Source: Anaeromyces robustus
Taxonomy: Eukaryota; Neocallimastigomycota; Neocallimastigomycetes; Neocallimastigales; Neocallimastigaceae
NCBI GenBank assembly: GCA_002104895.1
Contig: MCFG01000029.1
Coordinates: 1 to 64,000, forward strand
Length of the DNA stretch: 64,000 bases
Direction: 5' to 3'
The notes below the pieces were generated by a model. That model was not told the DNA's origin and did not search any database. It saw only the letters and a list, made by a program, of their open reading frames with translations. A program made the position numbers and the translations under genes. This document shows positions 37,924 to 52,180 of the stretch, piece after piece (the first letter of the stretch is position 1; every line of letters begins with the position of its first letter).

Positions 37924-37951
37924 TTTTTTTTTAAATAAAGATTAATCTTAG

Positions 37952-37987
<36 letters not shown>
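37924..37987 (+). mobile_element. Minimal LINE insertion, family 3
   Basis: Only about 31 bp of element (ending GATTAATCTTAGTCTA) plus a poly-A of 33, bounded by a perfect 13-bp TSD GTTAATTCAAATG (37911-37923 and 37988-38000). The body matches the 3' end of the relic at 22.6-23.26 kb. An extreme 5' truncation showing that family-3 machinery was active here. Confidence 0.85.
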
Positions 37988-37990
<3 letters not shown>

Positions 37991-38000
37991 AATTCAAATG

Positions 38001-39328
38001 AATTTTATATTTTATATAATATTACTTATATATATAATAAAAAAAAGTATATAATGAATAATAATAAATAAATAATAAAGAGTTTTTTTTATTTTATTAT
38101 TTATTTTTTTTAATTATAACTACATATATATATTTTGTCCATCATACAACCAACAACCTAACATTTTAAGTATTTTTTATCAAGGATTTATATAAGATTT
38201 AAATATATAATTAATTTAAATATTTAAATATTTAAAGATTTAATAATATTTAAAGATTTATATATTAAGTTGATATATACTATAATATAATTGGTTAAAA
38301 ATATATAATTATTTTTTTTTTTTTTTTAAAATAATTTTGATTATTTTTATAAATTTGTACTACATAAAAAATTATAAATTTGTACTACATAAAAAAAATT
38401 AAAAAATTTAATATAATAATAATAATAATAATAAATAATATTTATATGATTAACAATATTAAATAATAATAATAATTGTAATTATGAATAATAATGAATA
38501 ATAATGTATTTAATAATTATGTAATAATAATTATGTAATAATAATTGATAATGTAATAATAAATAATGTATTTAATAATTGAAAATAAATTTTAAAAAAA
38601 TTTTTTTAAATATTAAAATTTATGCTTGTTTAACTATTATAAATAATATTATTTATATTATTATATAATTATTAATTATTAATTATTGTAATACGGCATA
38701 TTCACGGAACTACAAAACATTTTTATACCACGTTACAATTAATATAAATAGTTACACTTTTGAAAAAATCCTTCCACTCCTTTTCCTTTGAAAAAAAAAA
38801 AAAATAAAAACAAAGATATAAAAAAAAGATTAATGATTTTATAATATATTTTTAAAATTACTTAAATTTATTTATAATTTTTTTATTAAAAAGATTAAAT
38901 TTATTTATATTTAATAATAATAATAATAAAAAAAAAAAAAACTTTTGTTACATATTTTTATTTTTTACATTTAAAAATAATAGTAAAAAAATCAAATTCA
39001 ATATAAAAATCAAAATCAACAAAAAAATATAAAATATATATAAATTAACTTTTGGTTAGTTTTTTTTAATATTTTTTGTGTAATAATAATTAAAAACAAA
39101 AAAAAAAAAGTTTACAAATATATAAAGATTAAGATATTTCATCTTTTACTATTTTTTTTTTTTTTTTGCAAAAACTTATTTATAAAATATATATATATAA
39201 TAACATATATATATTAAATAATATAAAAAAATATAAAATTACAAAAAAAAAAGTAAAATAAAAAAAGAAAAAATATAAAAAAATAAAAAAAAAAAAAAAC
39301 ACATAACAACATTATATATATTTAACAA
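38001..39328. other. AT-rich spacer upstream of first CotH gene
   Basis: No gene seen. A slightly richer patch at 38690-38790 (TACGGCATATTCACGG) reads as nothing recognisable. Poly-A/T tracts lead to the CotH start; probable promoter in the last 200 bp. Confidence 0.55.
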
Positions 39329-39523
39329 ATGTTAACAAAATATATATTTCTCTTTCTTTGCTTTGGTATTGTTTAATAATATATTATTTAGTATATTATA
39401 TACATATAGATATACATATAGATATACATATATATAACTTATATAAAATATTAATTTTTATATATATATATAGATAAAATGTAATAAAAAAAATATTATT
39501 ATTCATTTAAATATTATTATTAA

Positions 39524-39580
<57 letters not shown>

Positions 39581-42057
39581 GTTTTTTTTTTTTTTTTTAC
39601 ATTTATAATTATATTATTACAATTTAAAAAATCATAATAGTTTATAGTGTTGTATCAGTAAATAATACTTTTATTGATAATGGTCAACGTGCTAAACTTT
39701 TTGAATTAACAGATAATGAAGTTGCTGTTTTTAAAATCACTATACCAGATGATGAATTTTCTTTATTAAAAGAAAAAGCAGTATATTCTTCCACTTCATC
39801 AAATATTAATAATGCCAATGATGCTGTAGAAAATGTTAAATCTACTATAAAATTAGTTTTAGATACTCTTGTAGCCATAAATTATAAACAATTTTATCCT
39901 GATTATAATATTAATGAATTATTACCAGTATTAAATATTAATGAAGAAGGTTATTCTCTTATTAATGTTAATGAAATATTAGAAGGATTTGATTTTAACC
40001 CAGAAAATTATGAAGAATTATTTAAAGAAAAAAAGGAATCAGTACTTTATGATATTTTTAAATCAAATCCTAATTTTAATATTTTTGAAATTGCTAATGC
40101 TATGTTATATATGAAAATAGCTAATGATGTACCATTTGATTTAAGAATGATGATTATACAAAATATTATACCATTAGCAATTAATTATCCTTTAGAAAAA
40201 CGTGATCTTTCTGAAACGGAAAAGGAAAAAATTAATCAAAATATATCCGAAGAGAATAAAAATCAAAATGAAAATGAAGGTTATCCTGAATTTAAAACTA
40301 AAAATGCTGCTTTAAATGTTAAAATTAATAAGTAAATAAAAAATTATTTATATATATATATATATATTATGAAATTTATATTATTTTTATTATATATATA
40401 AGAAAAAAAATTTATATTATTAAATAATTAATATTATAAAAAAATTCTTTTATATTATTAAATTACTAATATTTATATATTTATGTATTTATATATATAT
40501 ATATAATTATTTTTTACTCTTATTTACTTATTTTCTTATATAATAAAAAAATTATTAATATTTATTAGTGAAAATCAAAAATTTGATAAAGTAACATTAA
40601 AATTAGCAGGTAAAACTACACGTTCTTTTTCAAAACCTTGTTATAATTTAAAAATTCGTGGTGGTCATGATTTATTTGGTCGTTCTCATTTTAAACTTCG
40701 TCCAGATTGTACAGATCCTACTTTATTAAAAACTAAATTAGTATCAGATATTCATAATCGTTTAGGACTTACTTCCATTTCTTCTAATTATATTACTTTA
40801 TATATTAATGAAGAATATATGGGATTATATACTTTAAATGATGCTTTTAAATCATCATGGATTGAACAAGTTTATGGAGAAAAAGATACTACTTCTTTAT
40901 ATAAATGTGATTATCTTTTTAATTTTGAACCATCTTCATCCCCTGGTTGTACTAATGAAAATGAAGATGTTACCGATCAAACAGAATTAATTCAATTTTT
41001 AGAAAAGGTTAAAAATGCAAAATCCGCTTCAGATCTTGAAGATATTTTTGAAATTGATCATTTCTTAACGGAAATGGTTATTGAATATTTAACTGGATCT
41101 TGGGATCATCTTCAAAATTCTATTGCTGGTCATAATTTTTATTTATATAAACAACCTAATGGTAAATGGATTTATTTATCCTATGATTTTGATTTAGATT
41201 TTGGTGCTTCTTTCCCTGTTGATGTTAATGCTTCATTTAAAGAATTTACTAAAGATCTTCATATCTTTGATATTTTAATATTTAAGGATCCTACTCGTTT
41301 TGAAACTATACTTAAAAAAGTTATTGCTAAAGTCTTTAATCTAGATATTCTTTATCCTCATATTAATGAATTAAAATCATTGATTAAACCTTTTATAGAA
41401 TTAGATAAAACTCCTGATACTAATGGTAATTATCCTGGAAGACTTAATACTAAAAGTTTAGATTTTACTCCTATAGAAGTTTGGGATACTACTAGTGAAT
41501 TTACTAATTTAACTGGTCCTGGTTTTGGAATGATTTATGGTTTAAAAAATTGGATTCTTATGAAATATAGATTTATATGTAAATATTATAATGATATAGA
41601 ATGTAATCCTACCTATTTAGATGAAAATTATCCATATCCTACTGATACTAATTTAAATAACGATGAAAATAATGAAAATAATGAAAATTCTACTACTACT
41701 ATTATTGCCAATACTACTATTACTACTACTACTACTACTTCATCATCATCAACTTCAACTTCAATGAATAATAAATGTTGGTCAGAATTAATTGGATATC
41801 CATGCTGTGATTCCTCCATCAAAGCAATATATGTTCAAGATGAATATGGAGATTGGGGATATGATTTTAATAAAAATGAATGGTGTGGAATAACTTCCTA
41901 TGAAGAAAAAGGAAAAGAAGAAGAAGAAGAATGTTGGTCAGAACCTCTTGGATATTCATGTTGTAAAACTTGTATAGTATATGAAATAGATACCGATGGA
42001 TCATGGGGTTATGAAAATCATCAATGGTGTGGTATTCCATCTATTTGCCAAAAATAA
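39329..42057 (+). CDS. CotH-family protein with two dockerins (copy 1), 738 aa
   Basis: Exons 39329-39365, 39641-40331, 40569-42057 (GT..AG, phases 1 and 2). Exon 1 encodes a signal peptide (MLTKYIFLFLCFG); secretion is expected. The middle is a CotH domain (spore-coat kinase-like fold): FDKVTLKLAGKTTRSFSKP, the basic FGRSHFKLRPDC strip, MGLYTLNDAF, SWDHLQNSIAGHNFYLY, and the metal-binding-like YDFDLDFG at about 448-455. After a Thr/Ser linker, two CBM10-type fungal dockerin modules close the protein (from ~646 and ~698: CWSELIGYPCC..., CWSEPLGYSCC...), the signature for assembly into gut-fungal cellulosomes. CotH proteins are abundant in these complexes but their role (kinase or structural) is unsettled. 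Tandem paralogue at 43093. Intron 1 holds a (TTA)n run (39530-39580). Confidence 0.9.
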
Positions 42058-42314
42058 AATTTAAATAAACAAAATATATAAACAAATATATATATTAAGG
42101 AAAAAAAAATTTTCTTTTTTTTCTTATTTATATAGAAAATAATTAAAAAAATTTTTTTTTGATATTATATTTTATTATATATAATATAATAAAAATAAAA
42201 TAAATATTAGAATATTTAACAATTATAGAAATTATAAAAAAATAAAGTAAATATTAGAAATTTTAACAATTATAGAACATTTAAAAATTAAAAAAATTTA
42301 TTTAAATACAAAAT

Positions 42315-42347
<33 letters not shown>

Positions 42348-43092
42348 GAATTATAATAATAATAAAAAATAAAAACAAAAATAAAATAAATAAAAACAAA
42401 ATAAAATAAAAACAAAATAAAATAAAAACAAAATAAAATAAAAACAAAATATATTGATAAATATGGTTTTTCTTTTTTCCTTTTTTCTTTTTTTATTTTA
42501 TGTTACATTTGTTTTTAAAAAAAAAAAAAACAAAAAACAAAAAACAAAAAACAAAAAAAAACAAAAAACAAAAAACAAAAAACAAAAATGCAAGTCCAAG
42601 TCCAAACTTCCATTTTAATAAAAATAATAATAAATAAAGTTTATTAGATTATTTGTGATTGGGTGAGTCATTTATAAAAAAGTAAAAAATTTTTTTTTAA
42701 AAAAAAGCATTAAAAATTATTAAAAATGTTTATTAAATAAATTTTAATAAATTTTTTGTAATTAGAAAATAAATTAAAAAAAAAATTTTTTTTTTTTTTT
42801 TTAGTATATAAAAGAATAAAAATCTTTTTTTAAAAAGGTTTGTTAAGTAAACCTTCAAAAGAAAAAAAATATATATATATATAATATTAATATATAATAA
42901 ATATTAATAAAATAAAAGTAAATAATAAATAATAAATAATAAATAATAATAAATAATAATAATAAAAAATAAAATATTATATATATATAAATAAATAATA
43001 ATAAAATAAATTATAAATATTTATAAATAATTATAAATAATAAAATAGTTATAAAAAATAAAATAAAATAAAATATTTATATATATATAAAC
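42058..43092. other. Spacer between the CotH paralogues
   Basis: No gene. AAAAC/AAAACAAAAT repeats (42380-42460 and 42530-42590), AAT repeats and AT tracts. Includes the 3' UTR of copy 1 and the promoter of copy 2. Confidence 0.6.
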
Positions 43093-45738
43093 ATGTTAAT
43101 AAAATATATATTTCTTTTTCTTTGTTTCGGTAATTAAAAATATTTTTAAGTTACATATATATAGAATATAAATAAATATAAATAAATATAAAATAAATAA
43201 TCAATAATCAATAGTAATAATAATAATAATAATAATGATAATCAATAATCAATAATAATAATAATAATAATTATAATAATAAATAATCAATAATAATAAT
43301 ATATTTTCTTTTATTAATTTTTTTTAAATATATAATTTTAAAAAATAATAATTTAAATAGTTTATAGTGTTGTATCAATAAATAATACTTTTATTGATAA
43401 TGAACAACGTGCTAAACTTTTTGAATTAACAGATAATGAAGTTGCTGTTTTTAAAGTCACTATACCAGATGATGAATTTTCTTTATTAAAAGAACAAGCT
43501 GTATATTCTTCTAATTCCTTTGAATTTAATGATGTCAATGATGCCGTAGAATATGCTAAAACTTATATGATTACACAATTGGAATTTTTTAAAAATTTAA
43601 ATTATAAAGATGTTTTTTCTGATTATGATTTTAATGAATATTTACCAGAATTAAATATTAATGAAGAAGGTTATTCTCAAATTGATATTAATAAAATAGT
43701 AGAAAATTTTGATTTTAATCCAGAACATTATGAAGAATCTTTTAAAGAAAAAAATATTGGTGTACTTGGTGATATTTTTAAATCTAATCCAGATTTTGAT
43801 ATGTTTAAAATAGCTAGAACTATGAATTCTATGGAATTTAATCCTGAATTACCAGAAGATGTTAAAGTAGTTATTATTGCAACTTTAACTTTTATGTTAA
43901 TGGGAGATAATTTACAAAAACGTGATATTTCTGATAATAATAATCAAAATAATCAAAATATGGCTGCAGATTATCCAGAATTTAAAACTAAAAAAGCAGT
44001 TTTAAATGTTGAAATTAATGGGTAATTTGTTTATTTATTTATTTATCTATCTATTTATTTATTTATTTATTTATTTATTATTTATTTATTTATTTATTTA
44101 TTATAAGTTAAAAATTATAATTTTATGATATAATTAATTTTTTTTTTATTTTACCATATTAACCTTTTTTTTTATTTTAACATATTAATTACTTTTTAAC
44201 AATCAATAAACAATCTATAATTATTTAATTAATTCATTAATTTCATTAATTAATTCATTAATCCAATAATAATAATAATAATAATAATAAACTTATTTAT
44301 TAGCGAAAATCAAAAATTCGATAAAGTAACATTTAAAATAGCAGGAAAAACTGCTCGTAGTTATTCAAAACCTCCTTTTAATTTAAAAATTCGTGGTGGT
44401 CAAGATTTATTTGGACGTTCTCATTTTAAACTTCGTCCAGATTGTGCTGATCCTTCTTTATTAAGAACTAAATTAGTATCAGATATTCATAATCGTTTAG
44501 GAGTTACTTCTCTTTCTTCTAATTATATTACTTTATATATTAATGAAGAATATATGGGATTATATACTTTAAATGATGCTTTTAAATCATCATGGATTGA
44601 ACAAGTTTATGGAGATAAAGATACCACTTCTTTATATAAATGTGATTTTCTTTTTGATTTTGATCCATCCTCCGCTGCTGGTTGTATGAATGAAAATGAA
44701 GATGTTACTGATCAAACAGAATTAATTCAATTTTTCGAATCCGTTAAAAATGCAAAATCCGCTTCTGATCTTGAGGATATTTTTGAAATTGATCAATTCT
44801 TAACTGAAATGGTTATTGAATATTTAACTGGATCTTGGGATCATCTTCAAAATATGATTGCTGGACATAATTTCTATTTGTATAAACAACCTAATGGTAA
44901 ATGGATTTATTTATCCTATGATTTTGATTTAGATTTTGGTATTCCATTAATGAATGATAGTGATAAAGGTTCCTTTAAAGATTATGTTAAGCCTCTTCAT
45001 ATCTTTGATATTTTAGTATTTAACGATCCTACTCGTTTTGAAAATATTATGAAAAATGTTATTACTAAAGCTTTTAATCCAGATATCCTTTATCCTCATA
45101 TTGATGAATTAAAATCATTGATTAAACCTTTTATAGAATTAGATAAAACCCCTGATACGAATGGTAATTATCCTGGAAATCTTAATACAAAAGGTATAGC
45201 TCCATTTACTTATGAAGATTGGGACGCTAGTACCGAATTTTCTACAATAGAAGGTGTTTTCTTTGGAACAATATATGGTTTAAAAAATTGGGTTCTTATG
45301 AAATATAGAGATAATTGTAAAATTTATAATTTAGAATGTAATCCTACCTATATGGATGAAAATTATCCATATCCAACTGACAATGATACTAACACTGATA
45401 CTAATACACCATCTATGACTTCTAATGTTACTTCTCCCGCTTCAACTTCAATAAATAATAAATGTTGGTCAGAATTAATTGGATATCCATGTTGTGATTC
45501 TTCCGTAACAACCGTATTTGTTCAAGATGATTATGGAGATTGGGGATATGATTTTAATAAAAATGAATGGTGTGGAATAACTTCCTATGAAGAAAAAGAA
45601 GAAGAAGAAGAATGTTGGTCAGAACCTCTTGGATATTCATGTTGTAAAACTTGTGTAGTATATGAAACAGATACCGATGGATCATGGGGTTATGAAAATC
45701 ATCAATGGTGTGGTATTCCATCTATTTGCCAAAAATAA
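43093..45738 (+). CDS. CotH-family protein with two dockerins (copy 2), 710 aa
   Basis: Same three-exon structure and same phases as copy 1: 43093-43129, 43361-44021, 44304-45738. Signal peptide in exon 1; CotH core with FDKVTFKIAGKTARSYSKP, FGRSHFKLRPDC, MGLYTLNDAF and YDFDLDFG; two CBM10-type dockerins from ~620 and ~670. The two proteins are alike over their whole length; differences gather in the early region after VYSS, in the GIPLMNDSDKG loop, and in the linker, which is shorter here. Head-to-tail arrangement and conserved introns show a local gene duplication. Probably a secreted cellulosome-associated protein. Confidence 0.9.
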
Positions 45739-47465
45739 ATTTTAAATATATATTTATATATAAACAAATATATATAAACAAATATATATATATATATATA
45801 TATTAAAAAAAATAATGAAATTAAAAAATAAAAAAAAATAAAATAAAATAAAAATAAAATAAAAATGGGATGAAATAGAAATAGAAAAAAAAAATAAAAT
45901 AAAGAAACGAATAGAAATAAATAAAATAAATAAGATAAAATAAAATAAAATAAAATAAAAAATAAAAAAAATTATAATGAAATTAAAACATGTAAAAGAA
46001 CCTTTAGAAAATTAAAATAAAAAATAAAATAAAAATTGAAATAAAATAATAATAAATAATATTATTAATAATAATATAAATTATGAAAGGTTATTTTATT
46101 TTGCATAAAAAAAAATAAAATAAAATAGGGATTTTACATTTGAAATTTTAAAAATATAATTTTTAATAATTTAATTTTAATTTTTGTATTGTTCAATTGT
46201 TCCTATGATATTTTGTAATTTCTTTTTTTTTTTAAATAATAATAAAATAATAATAAATAATAATTAATAATACTAAGAAATAATAATAAATAAATAATAA
46301 TAATACTAATAAATAATAATAATGAATAATAATAGAAAAAAATTTTTTTTACTTTTTTATTTAATTAATAATTTGTAATCTTTTTTATTTTCTTTTTTGT
46401 TTTCTTCTTTTATCTTTTATGAAAAATTAAAATAATATAAAAAGAAATTATTAAAAAAAAAAAAAGATTACAAAATCAATATTAAAATAAAATAAATTAA
46501 AAATAAATTAAAAATAAATTAAAATTAAAATAAATTAAATGAATTAAATGAATTAAATTAAATTAAATTAAAAATAAGAAAATAGAAAAAAAAAAAAAAA
46601 TAAATAAAAATAAAATAAAATAAAATAGAAAAAAAAACAGAAAATGAAAAAAAAAAAAAAAAATTATAATATTATTATATTATATTATTATAATATTATA
46701 TTATTTTATGATTATAATGCTTGAATAAATAAATAAATAAATAAATAAAATCTATTTATTTTGCTAATTATATATATATATATTTATTTATTTGTTTATT
46801 TTTATAATTAGTCTTAAAGTTTTAAAGTAATTTACAAGAAAACAAATCAATAAATAATAAATAATAAATAATAAATAATTTTTATTTATTCATTATTCAT
46901 TATTCATTATTCATTATTCATTATTCATTATTATTATTACTATTCATTATTATTTATTATTTATTAATTATTATGAATTAAAGAGTTCAAAAAAAAAAAA
47001 AAAAAAAAAAGTTACATCAATTATTTATTTTTATTTATTTTTATTTAAATCAATTTCATGGACAATCAATCAATCTATCAAATATTTTTATTTATTGTAA
47101 TACAAAGTCAATCCATCAGAAAAGAAAAATTAAATTTTAAAGTTTTAAAAAGTTTTAGGGAAAAACAAAAAATACAATAAAATATAAAAATAAAAAATAA
47201 ATTCTTTAATTTTTAATTTCAATTAAAATTTCTATTTATTATTAATTTTTATTTATTTATTTATTATTTTTTCCTTTATTTTATTTTATTTTATTTTATT
47301 TTATTTTATTTTATTTTTTATTTTATTTTTTATTTTATTTTTTATTTTATTTTTTTTTTTTATTTATAATAATTAAGCTATTTTAGTTTATTATTATTAT
47401 TTATATAAACTTTTTTTTTTTTTTTTTGTTTTTTTTTTTTTTTTTTTTTTTTTTCTTAATAAAAA
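45739..47465. other. AT-rich spacer with AAAAT and ATTC repeats
   Basis: No gene seen. AAAAT arrays (45838-45965), TATTCAT repeats at 46886-46930, TTTTA repeats at 47278-47350 and long poly-T near 47410-47455. The last poly-T is the 3' flank of the kinase-like gene. Confidence 0.6.
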
Positions 47466-48748
47466 TTATTGAACACTTTGATATTTTTTATAAGAATATT
47501 CAAATAATTGAATTCTATTTAAAACATTGGTAAAAAATGGTGGAATTGATTTTTTAATAAATTCTTCTTCAAATTGAAGATCAGCTAATCCAAAAATAAA
47601 AGAAAATAAATTAGCTATACATAATAATTCACAAAAATATTTTTCCTTTTTTAAAGTTTCCATATATTGTTTTCTTTCTTCATTTTCATTAATCCATATT
47701 GAATTTTCTTTTTCAAAACATTTTAAATATTTTAAAAAAATTTCATAAAATTTTTCATAATTCATAGCATTTGGATAATATTCATAAGTAGGATAATATT
47801 TAAAAAGACTCATCAATAAATACCAAATAATATCAAAACCTATCATACTTAAACAAGCAAACTCATTATCAATTAAATATATTTGTTGGGTTTGAGGATT
47901 TAATAAAATATTAACTTGATATAAGTCATGATGATTTAATACTAAATAACCTTTTCCATTAAAAAATGATGAAAATAAATTTTTAAAATTAGTTAATAAA
48001 TTTTTTATCTTATTTATATTAGTTTCATTTAATATATCGTTTTCTATATTATTATTATTATTTTTTTGAGAATTATTTGTATAATCAGTATAAAATTTTT
48101 CAAAATTTTCTTTAGAAGAAGAATAAACTTTATGAATGACATTATCATAAATATTATTATTAATTTTAAATGGATTAGTTCCTTCTTGAATTAATTTTAT
48201 AAAATTTTTGGAATCTTCAGTATTTTCATTTTTATCATCATCATCTTTTTTTATAAGTTCATATTTATAAATATCAGTTATTTGAGAATATTTATTTATT
48301 ATTATGATTAATTTTTCTAAAATAGTTTCCTGAAATATTTCTTCATAAAGTAATTCTCTTGAACCTTTTAAAAATTCATCTATTCTATATTTTTCATGAG
48401 TATAATCAAAATCTAAAAGTTTTGGTCCATAACCTTTTTCACCTAATCTTTTCATAATTTCAATTTCATTTTTTTATCTAAACATTCACTAACAGTATTT
48501 CCAAAATATCTAAAAAATAAAAAAAAGGAAGAAGGTAAATTACTACTATTATTATTATTATTAGTAGTAGTAGTGGTAATTTCAACTAAAAAGTTTTTAT
48601 TCATTCCTCCTCCTAATTTTTTAAATTTCATATTAACTTCATTAATATTATTTATAGAATATTTTTTATTATTATTATTTTTTAATAAATATTCTTTTAT
48701 TATTTCTTCATATATTTTTTGCTCTTCATTTTCTTGTAAACTTTCCAT
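47466..48748 (-). CDS. Choline/ethanolamine kinase-like gene with one-base frameshift
   Basis: Two overlapping minus-strand frames together give ~427 residues of an APH-fold kinase, the family that phosphorylates choline or ethanolamine in phospholipid synthesis. Frame 1 (48748 downward) carries the Gly-rich loop region (KKLGGGMNKNFLVEI) and FFRYFGNTVSECLDKK. Frame 2 (to 47466) continues EIMKRLGEKGYGPKLL and has the catalytic Brenner-type motif HHDLYQVNILL, the metal-binding IDNEFACLSMIGFDI, and an aromatic C-terminal helix region. The frames meet at a T7 run (48469-48475 on the plus strand), where one extra base would join them; either an assembly error, a real null mutation, or slippage. 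Poly-Asn/Thr insertions around residues 70 and 200 are typical of this genome. Substrate not assigned. Divergent to the ankyrin gene. Confidence 0.75.
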
Positions 48749-49211
<463 letters not shown>

Positions 49212-51568
49212 ATGTTTCAAATTGATTCCTATATTACAGCAATTGATAATAAAGATATTGATAAAATAAAAATTTTAAAAAGGAAAAATAATAATAGAGA
49301 TATTGTTCTTGAAATATACAACAAAGATTTACTTACGTCTAAAAGATTACAATTTTTAATTAAAAATGATTTTATGATTACTTCAGTATTGATAAAAAAA
49401 TTATTAAACGAAAATAATATAGAATTATTAGGTGTTATTTTTAGTAATAATATTAAATTATTTGATGTCGATTTTATAGTAAAATTACTTTTATATCGTA
49501 AAAATAAGGTATTATTATCAAATTCAGAATTAAATCAATTAATAGAGAATTATAGTTTTAATTTCTCAATTGATAAAAAATTTTATTTTAAACATTATTA
49601 TACAAGTTATGCTTATTTAAATAAATTATGTGAAAATGGAAAAATAAATTTAGTAAAATATTTTATTGAAAATGGAATGGATATAAATAAAAGAAACAGA
49701 AATGGTGAAACAGCAATATTTTATGCATGTAAAAGTAAAAATGAAAATTTAGTCAAATATTTAATTGAACATGGAGCAGATATAAGTAAAGAAAATGAAG
49801 AAGGTGAAACACCATTATTCTTGGAATGTGACAATGGAAATGAAAATTTAATTAAATATTTAATTGAACATGGAGCAGATATAAATAAAGAAAATAATAG
49901 AGGTGAAATATCCTTATTTCGAGCATGTGAAAGTGGGAATGAAAATTTAGTAAAATATTTAATTGAACATGGAGCAAATATAAATAAAGAAAATGGAGAT
50001 GGTGAAACACCATTATTTTATGGATGTAAAAGTAAAAATGAAAATTTAGTAAAATATTTAATTGATCTTGGAGTAGAAATAGATAAAGAAAATGAAAAAG
50101 GTGAAACACCATTATTTTGGGCATGTTTAAGTGGGAATGAAAATTTAGTAAAATATTTAATTGAACTTGGGTTAGATATAAATAAAGAAGATGAATATAG
50201 TTACACACCATTATTTTGGGCATGTAAAAGTGGAAATAAAAATTTAGTAAAATATTTAATTGACCTTGGAGTAGAAATAGATAAAGAAAATGAAAAAGGT
50301 GAAACACCATTATTTTGGGCATGTTTAAGTGGGAATGAAAATTTAGTAAAATATTTAATTGAACTTGGGTTAGATATAAATAAAGAAGATGAATATAGTT
50401 ACACACCATTATTTAAGCATATTCAAGTGGAAATGAAGATTTAGTAAAATATTTAATTGAACATGGAGCAGATATAAATAAAGAAAATAGAGGTGGTGAA
50501 ACACCATTATTTTTGGCATGTAGAAGTGGAAATAAAAATTTAGTAAAATATTTAATTGACCTTGGAGCAGATATAAATAAAGAAAATGAAGAAGGTGAAA
50601 CACCATTATTTTGGGCATGTTCAAGCGGAAATGAAAATTTAGTAAAATATTTAATTGAAAACGGAGCAGATATAAATAAAGAAGATAAATATGGTGAAAC
50701 ATCATTATTTGAAGTATGTAAAAAAGGGAATGAAAATTTAGTAAAACATTTAATTGAACATGGAGCATATGTACATACAGAAAATAAAGATGGCAAAACA
50801 CCATTATTTGAAGCATGTGGAAGTGGAAATGAAAAATTAGTAAAATATTTAATTGATCTTGGCATGGATATAAATAAAGAAAATGGAGATGGTGAAACAC
50901 CATTATTTGAACCATGTAAAAGAGGGAATGAAAATTTAGTAAAATATTTAATTGAACATGGAGCAGATATAAATAAAGAAACCAAGAGTGGTTACACACC
51001 ATTATTTAATGCATGTGAATGTGGAAATAAAAATTTAGTTAAATATTTAATTGAACATGGAGCAGATATAAATAAAGAATCCAGAGTTGGTTACACACCA
51101 TTATTTTGGGCATGTGAAAGTGGAAATGAAGATTTAGTAAAACATTTAATTGACCTTGGAGTAGAAATAGATAAAGAAAATAGAGTTGATAAAACACCAT
51201 TATTTTATGCATGTAAAAGTGGAAATAAATATTTAGTAAAATATTTAATTGACCTTGGAGCAGATATAAATAAAGAAAATGAAGAAGGTGAAACACCATT
51301 ATTTTGGGCATGTAGAAGTGGAAATAAAAATTTAGTAAAATATTTAATTGAATATGGAGCAGATATAAATAAAGAAAATGGAAATGGTGAAACACCATTA
51401 TTTTGGGCATGTGAAAATGGAAATGAAGATTTAGTAAAATATTTAATCGAATATGGAGCAGATGTAAATAAAAAAAACATAGATTTTGAAACACCATTAT
51501 TTTGGGCATATGAAAATGGAAATAAAAATTTAATAAAATATTTAATTAAAAATGGAGCACATAAATAA
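49212..51568 (+). CDS. Ankyrin-repeat protein with one-base frameshift
   Basis: Joined frames give ~785 residues: an N-terminal helical region of ~135 residues, then about 19-20 ankyrin repeats of 33 residues (consensus GETPLFWACKSGNENLVKYLIEHGADINKEN). Ankyrin arrays are protein-protein scaffolds; target unknown. No signal peptide or membrane segment, so likely intracellular. Frame 1 runs to 50444; at about 50415 one base is missing (TTT_AA GCA where other repeats have TTTGAAGCA), after which frame 2 carries on to 51568 with the repeat register intact. Bases 50063-50213 recur almost exactly at 50261-50411 (period 198, two repeats), a recent duplication right before the break. If real, the frameshift would truncate the protein at ~410 residues. 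Start chosen at the first ATG; an earlier exon is possible. Confidence 0.82.
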
Positions 51569-51892
51569 AGAAAATGAATAAAAAAAAAAAAAATTGGTAA
51601 GAATACAAATAATGATAAACTAATAAAATAAAAGATAAAGATATCCTAGAAATATAATTAGAAATATAATTAGAAGAAATTTTTTCTTTAATACAGAATA
51701 CAGAACTAAAAAAATATAAAAAAAACAAAACAAAACAAAATAAAATAAAACAAAGCAAGAAAAAAAAATTATTTATTGTTTTATTGTTAATTATTATTAT
51801 ATTTTTTGTTTTTATTTTTTTAATTTTGTTTTATTATTGATTAAATAATAATTAATTAATATTTGTTAATATTGTTTATATTCTGTTCATTT

Positions 51893-51923
<31 letters not shown>

Positions 51924-52014
51924 ATAAGAAATAAAAAAAAAAAAAAAACATTCATTTAATGAATTTATTAATAAATTAAATGAATGTTTTTTTTTTTATT
52001 TATTTATTTTATAA

Positions 52015-52077
<63 letters not shown>

Positions 52078-52180
52078 AAAAGATTTTTATATTTTATTTC
52101 AATATAAAAAATAAAAAATCAAAAAAGCAGATGTTTTTTTTTTTTTTTTTTTTTTTATTTTTCATATATTTATCATATTT
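51569..52180. other. Spacer between ankyrin loci with hairpin
   Basis: No gene. A long hairpin at about 51938-51994 pairs AAAAAAAACATTCATTTA with its reverse complement, with ATTTATTAATAAAT in the loop. (AAAT)n at 52013-52078. Confidence 0.65.

Noticed and set aside
49852-51509. Long minus-strand ORFs opposite the ankyrin gene
   Set aside because: Periodic mirror frames of the 99-bp repeat with no independent signal.
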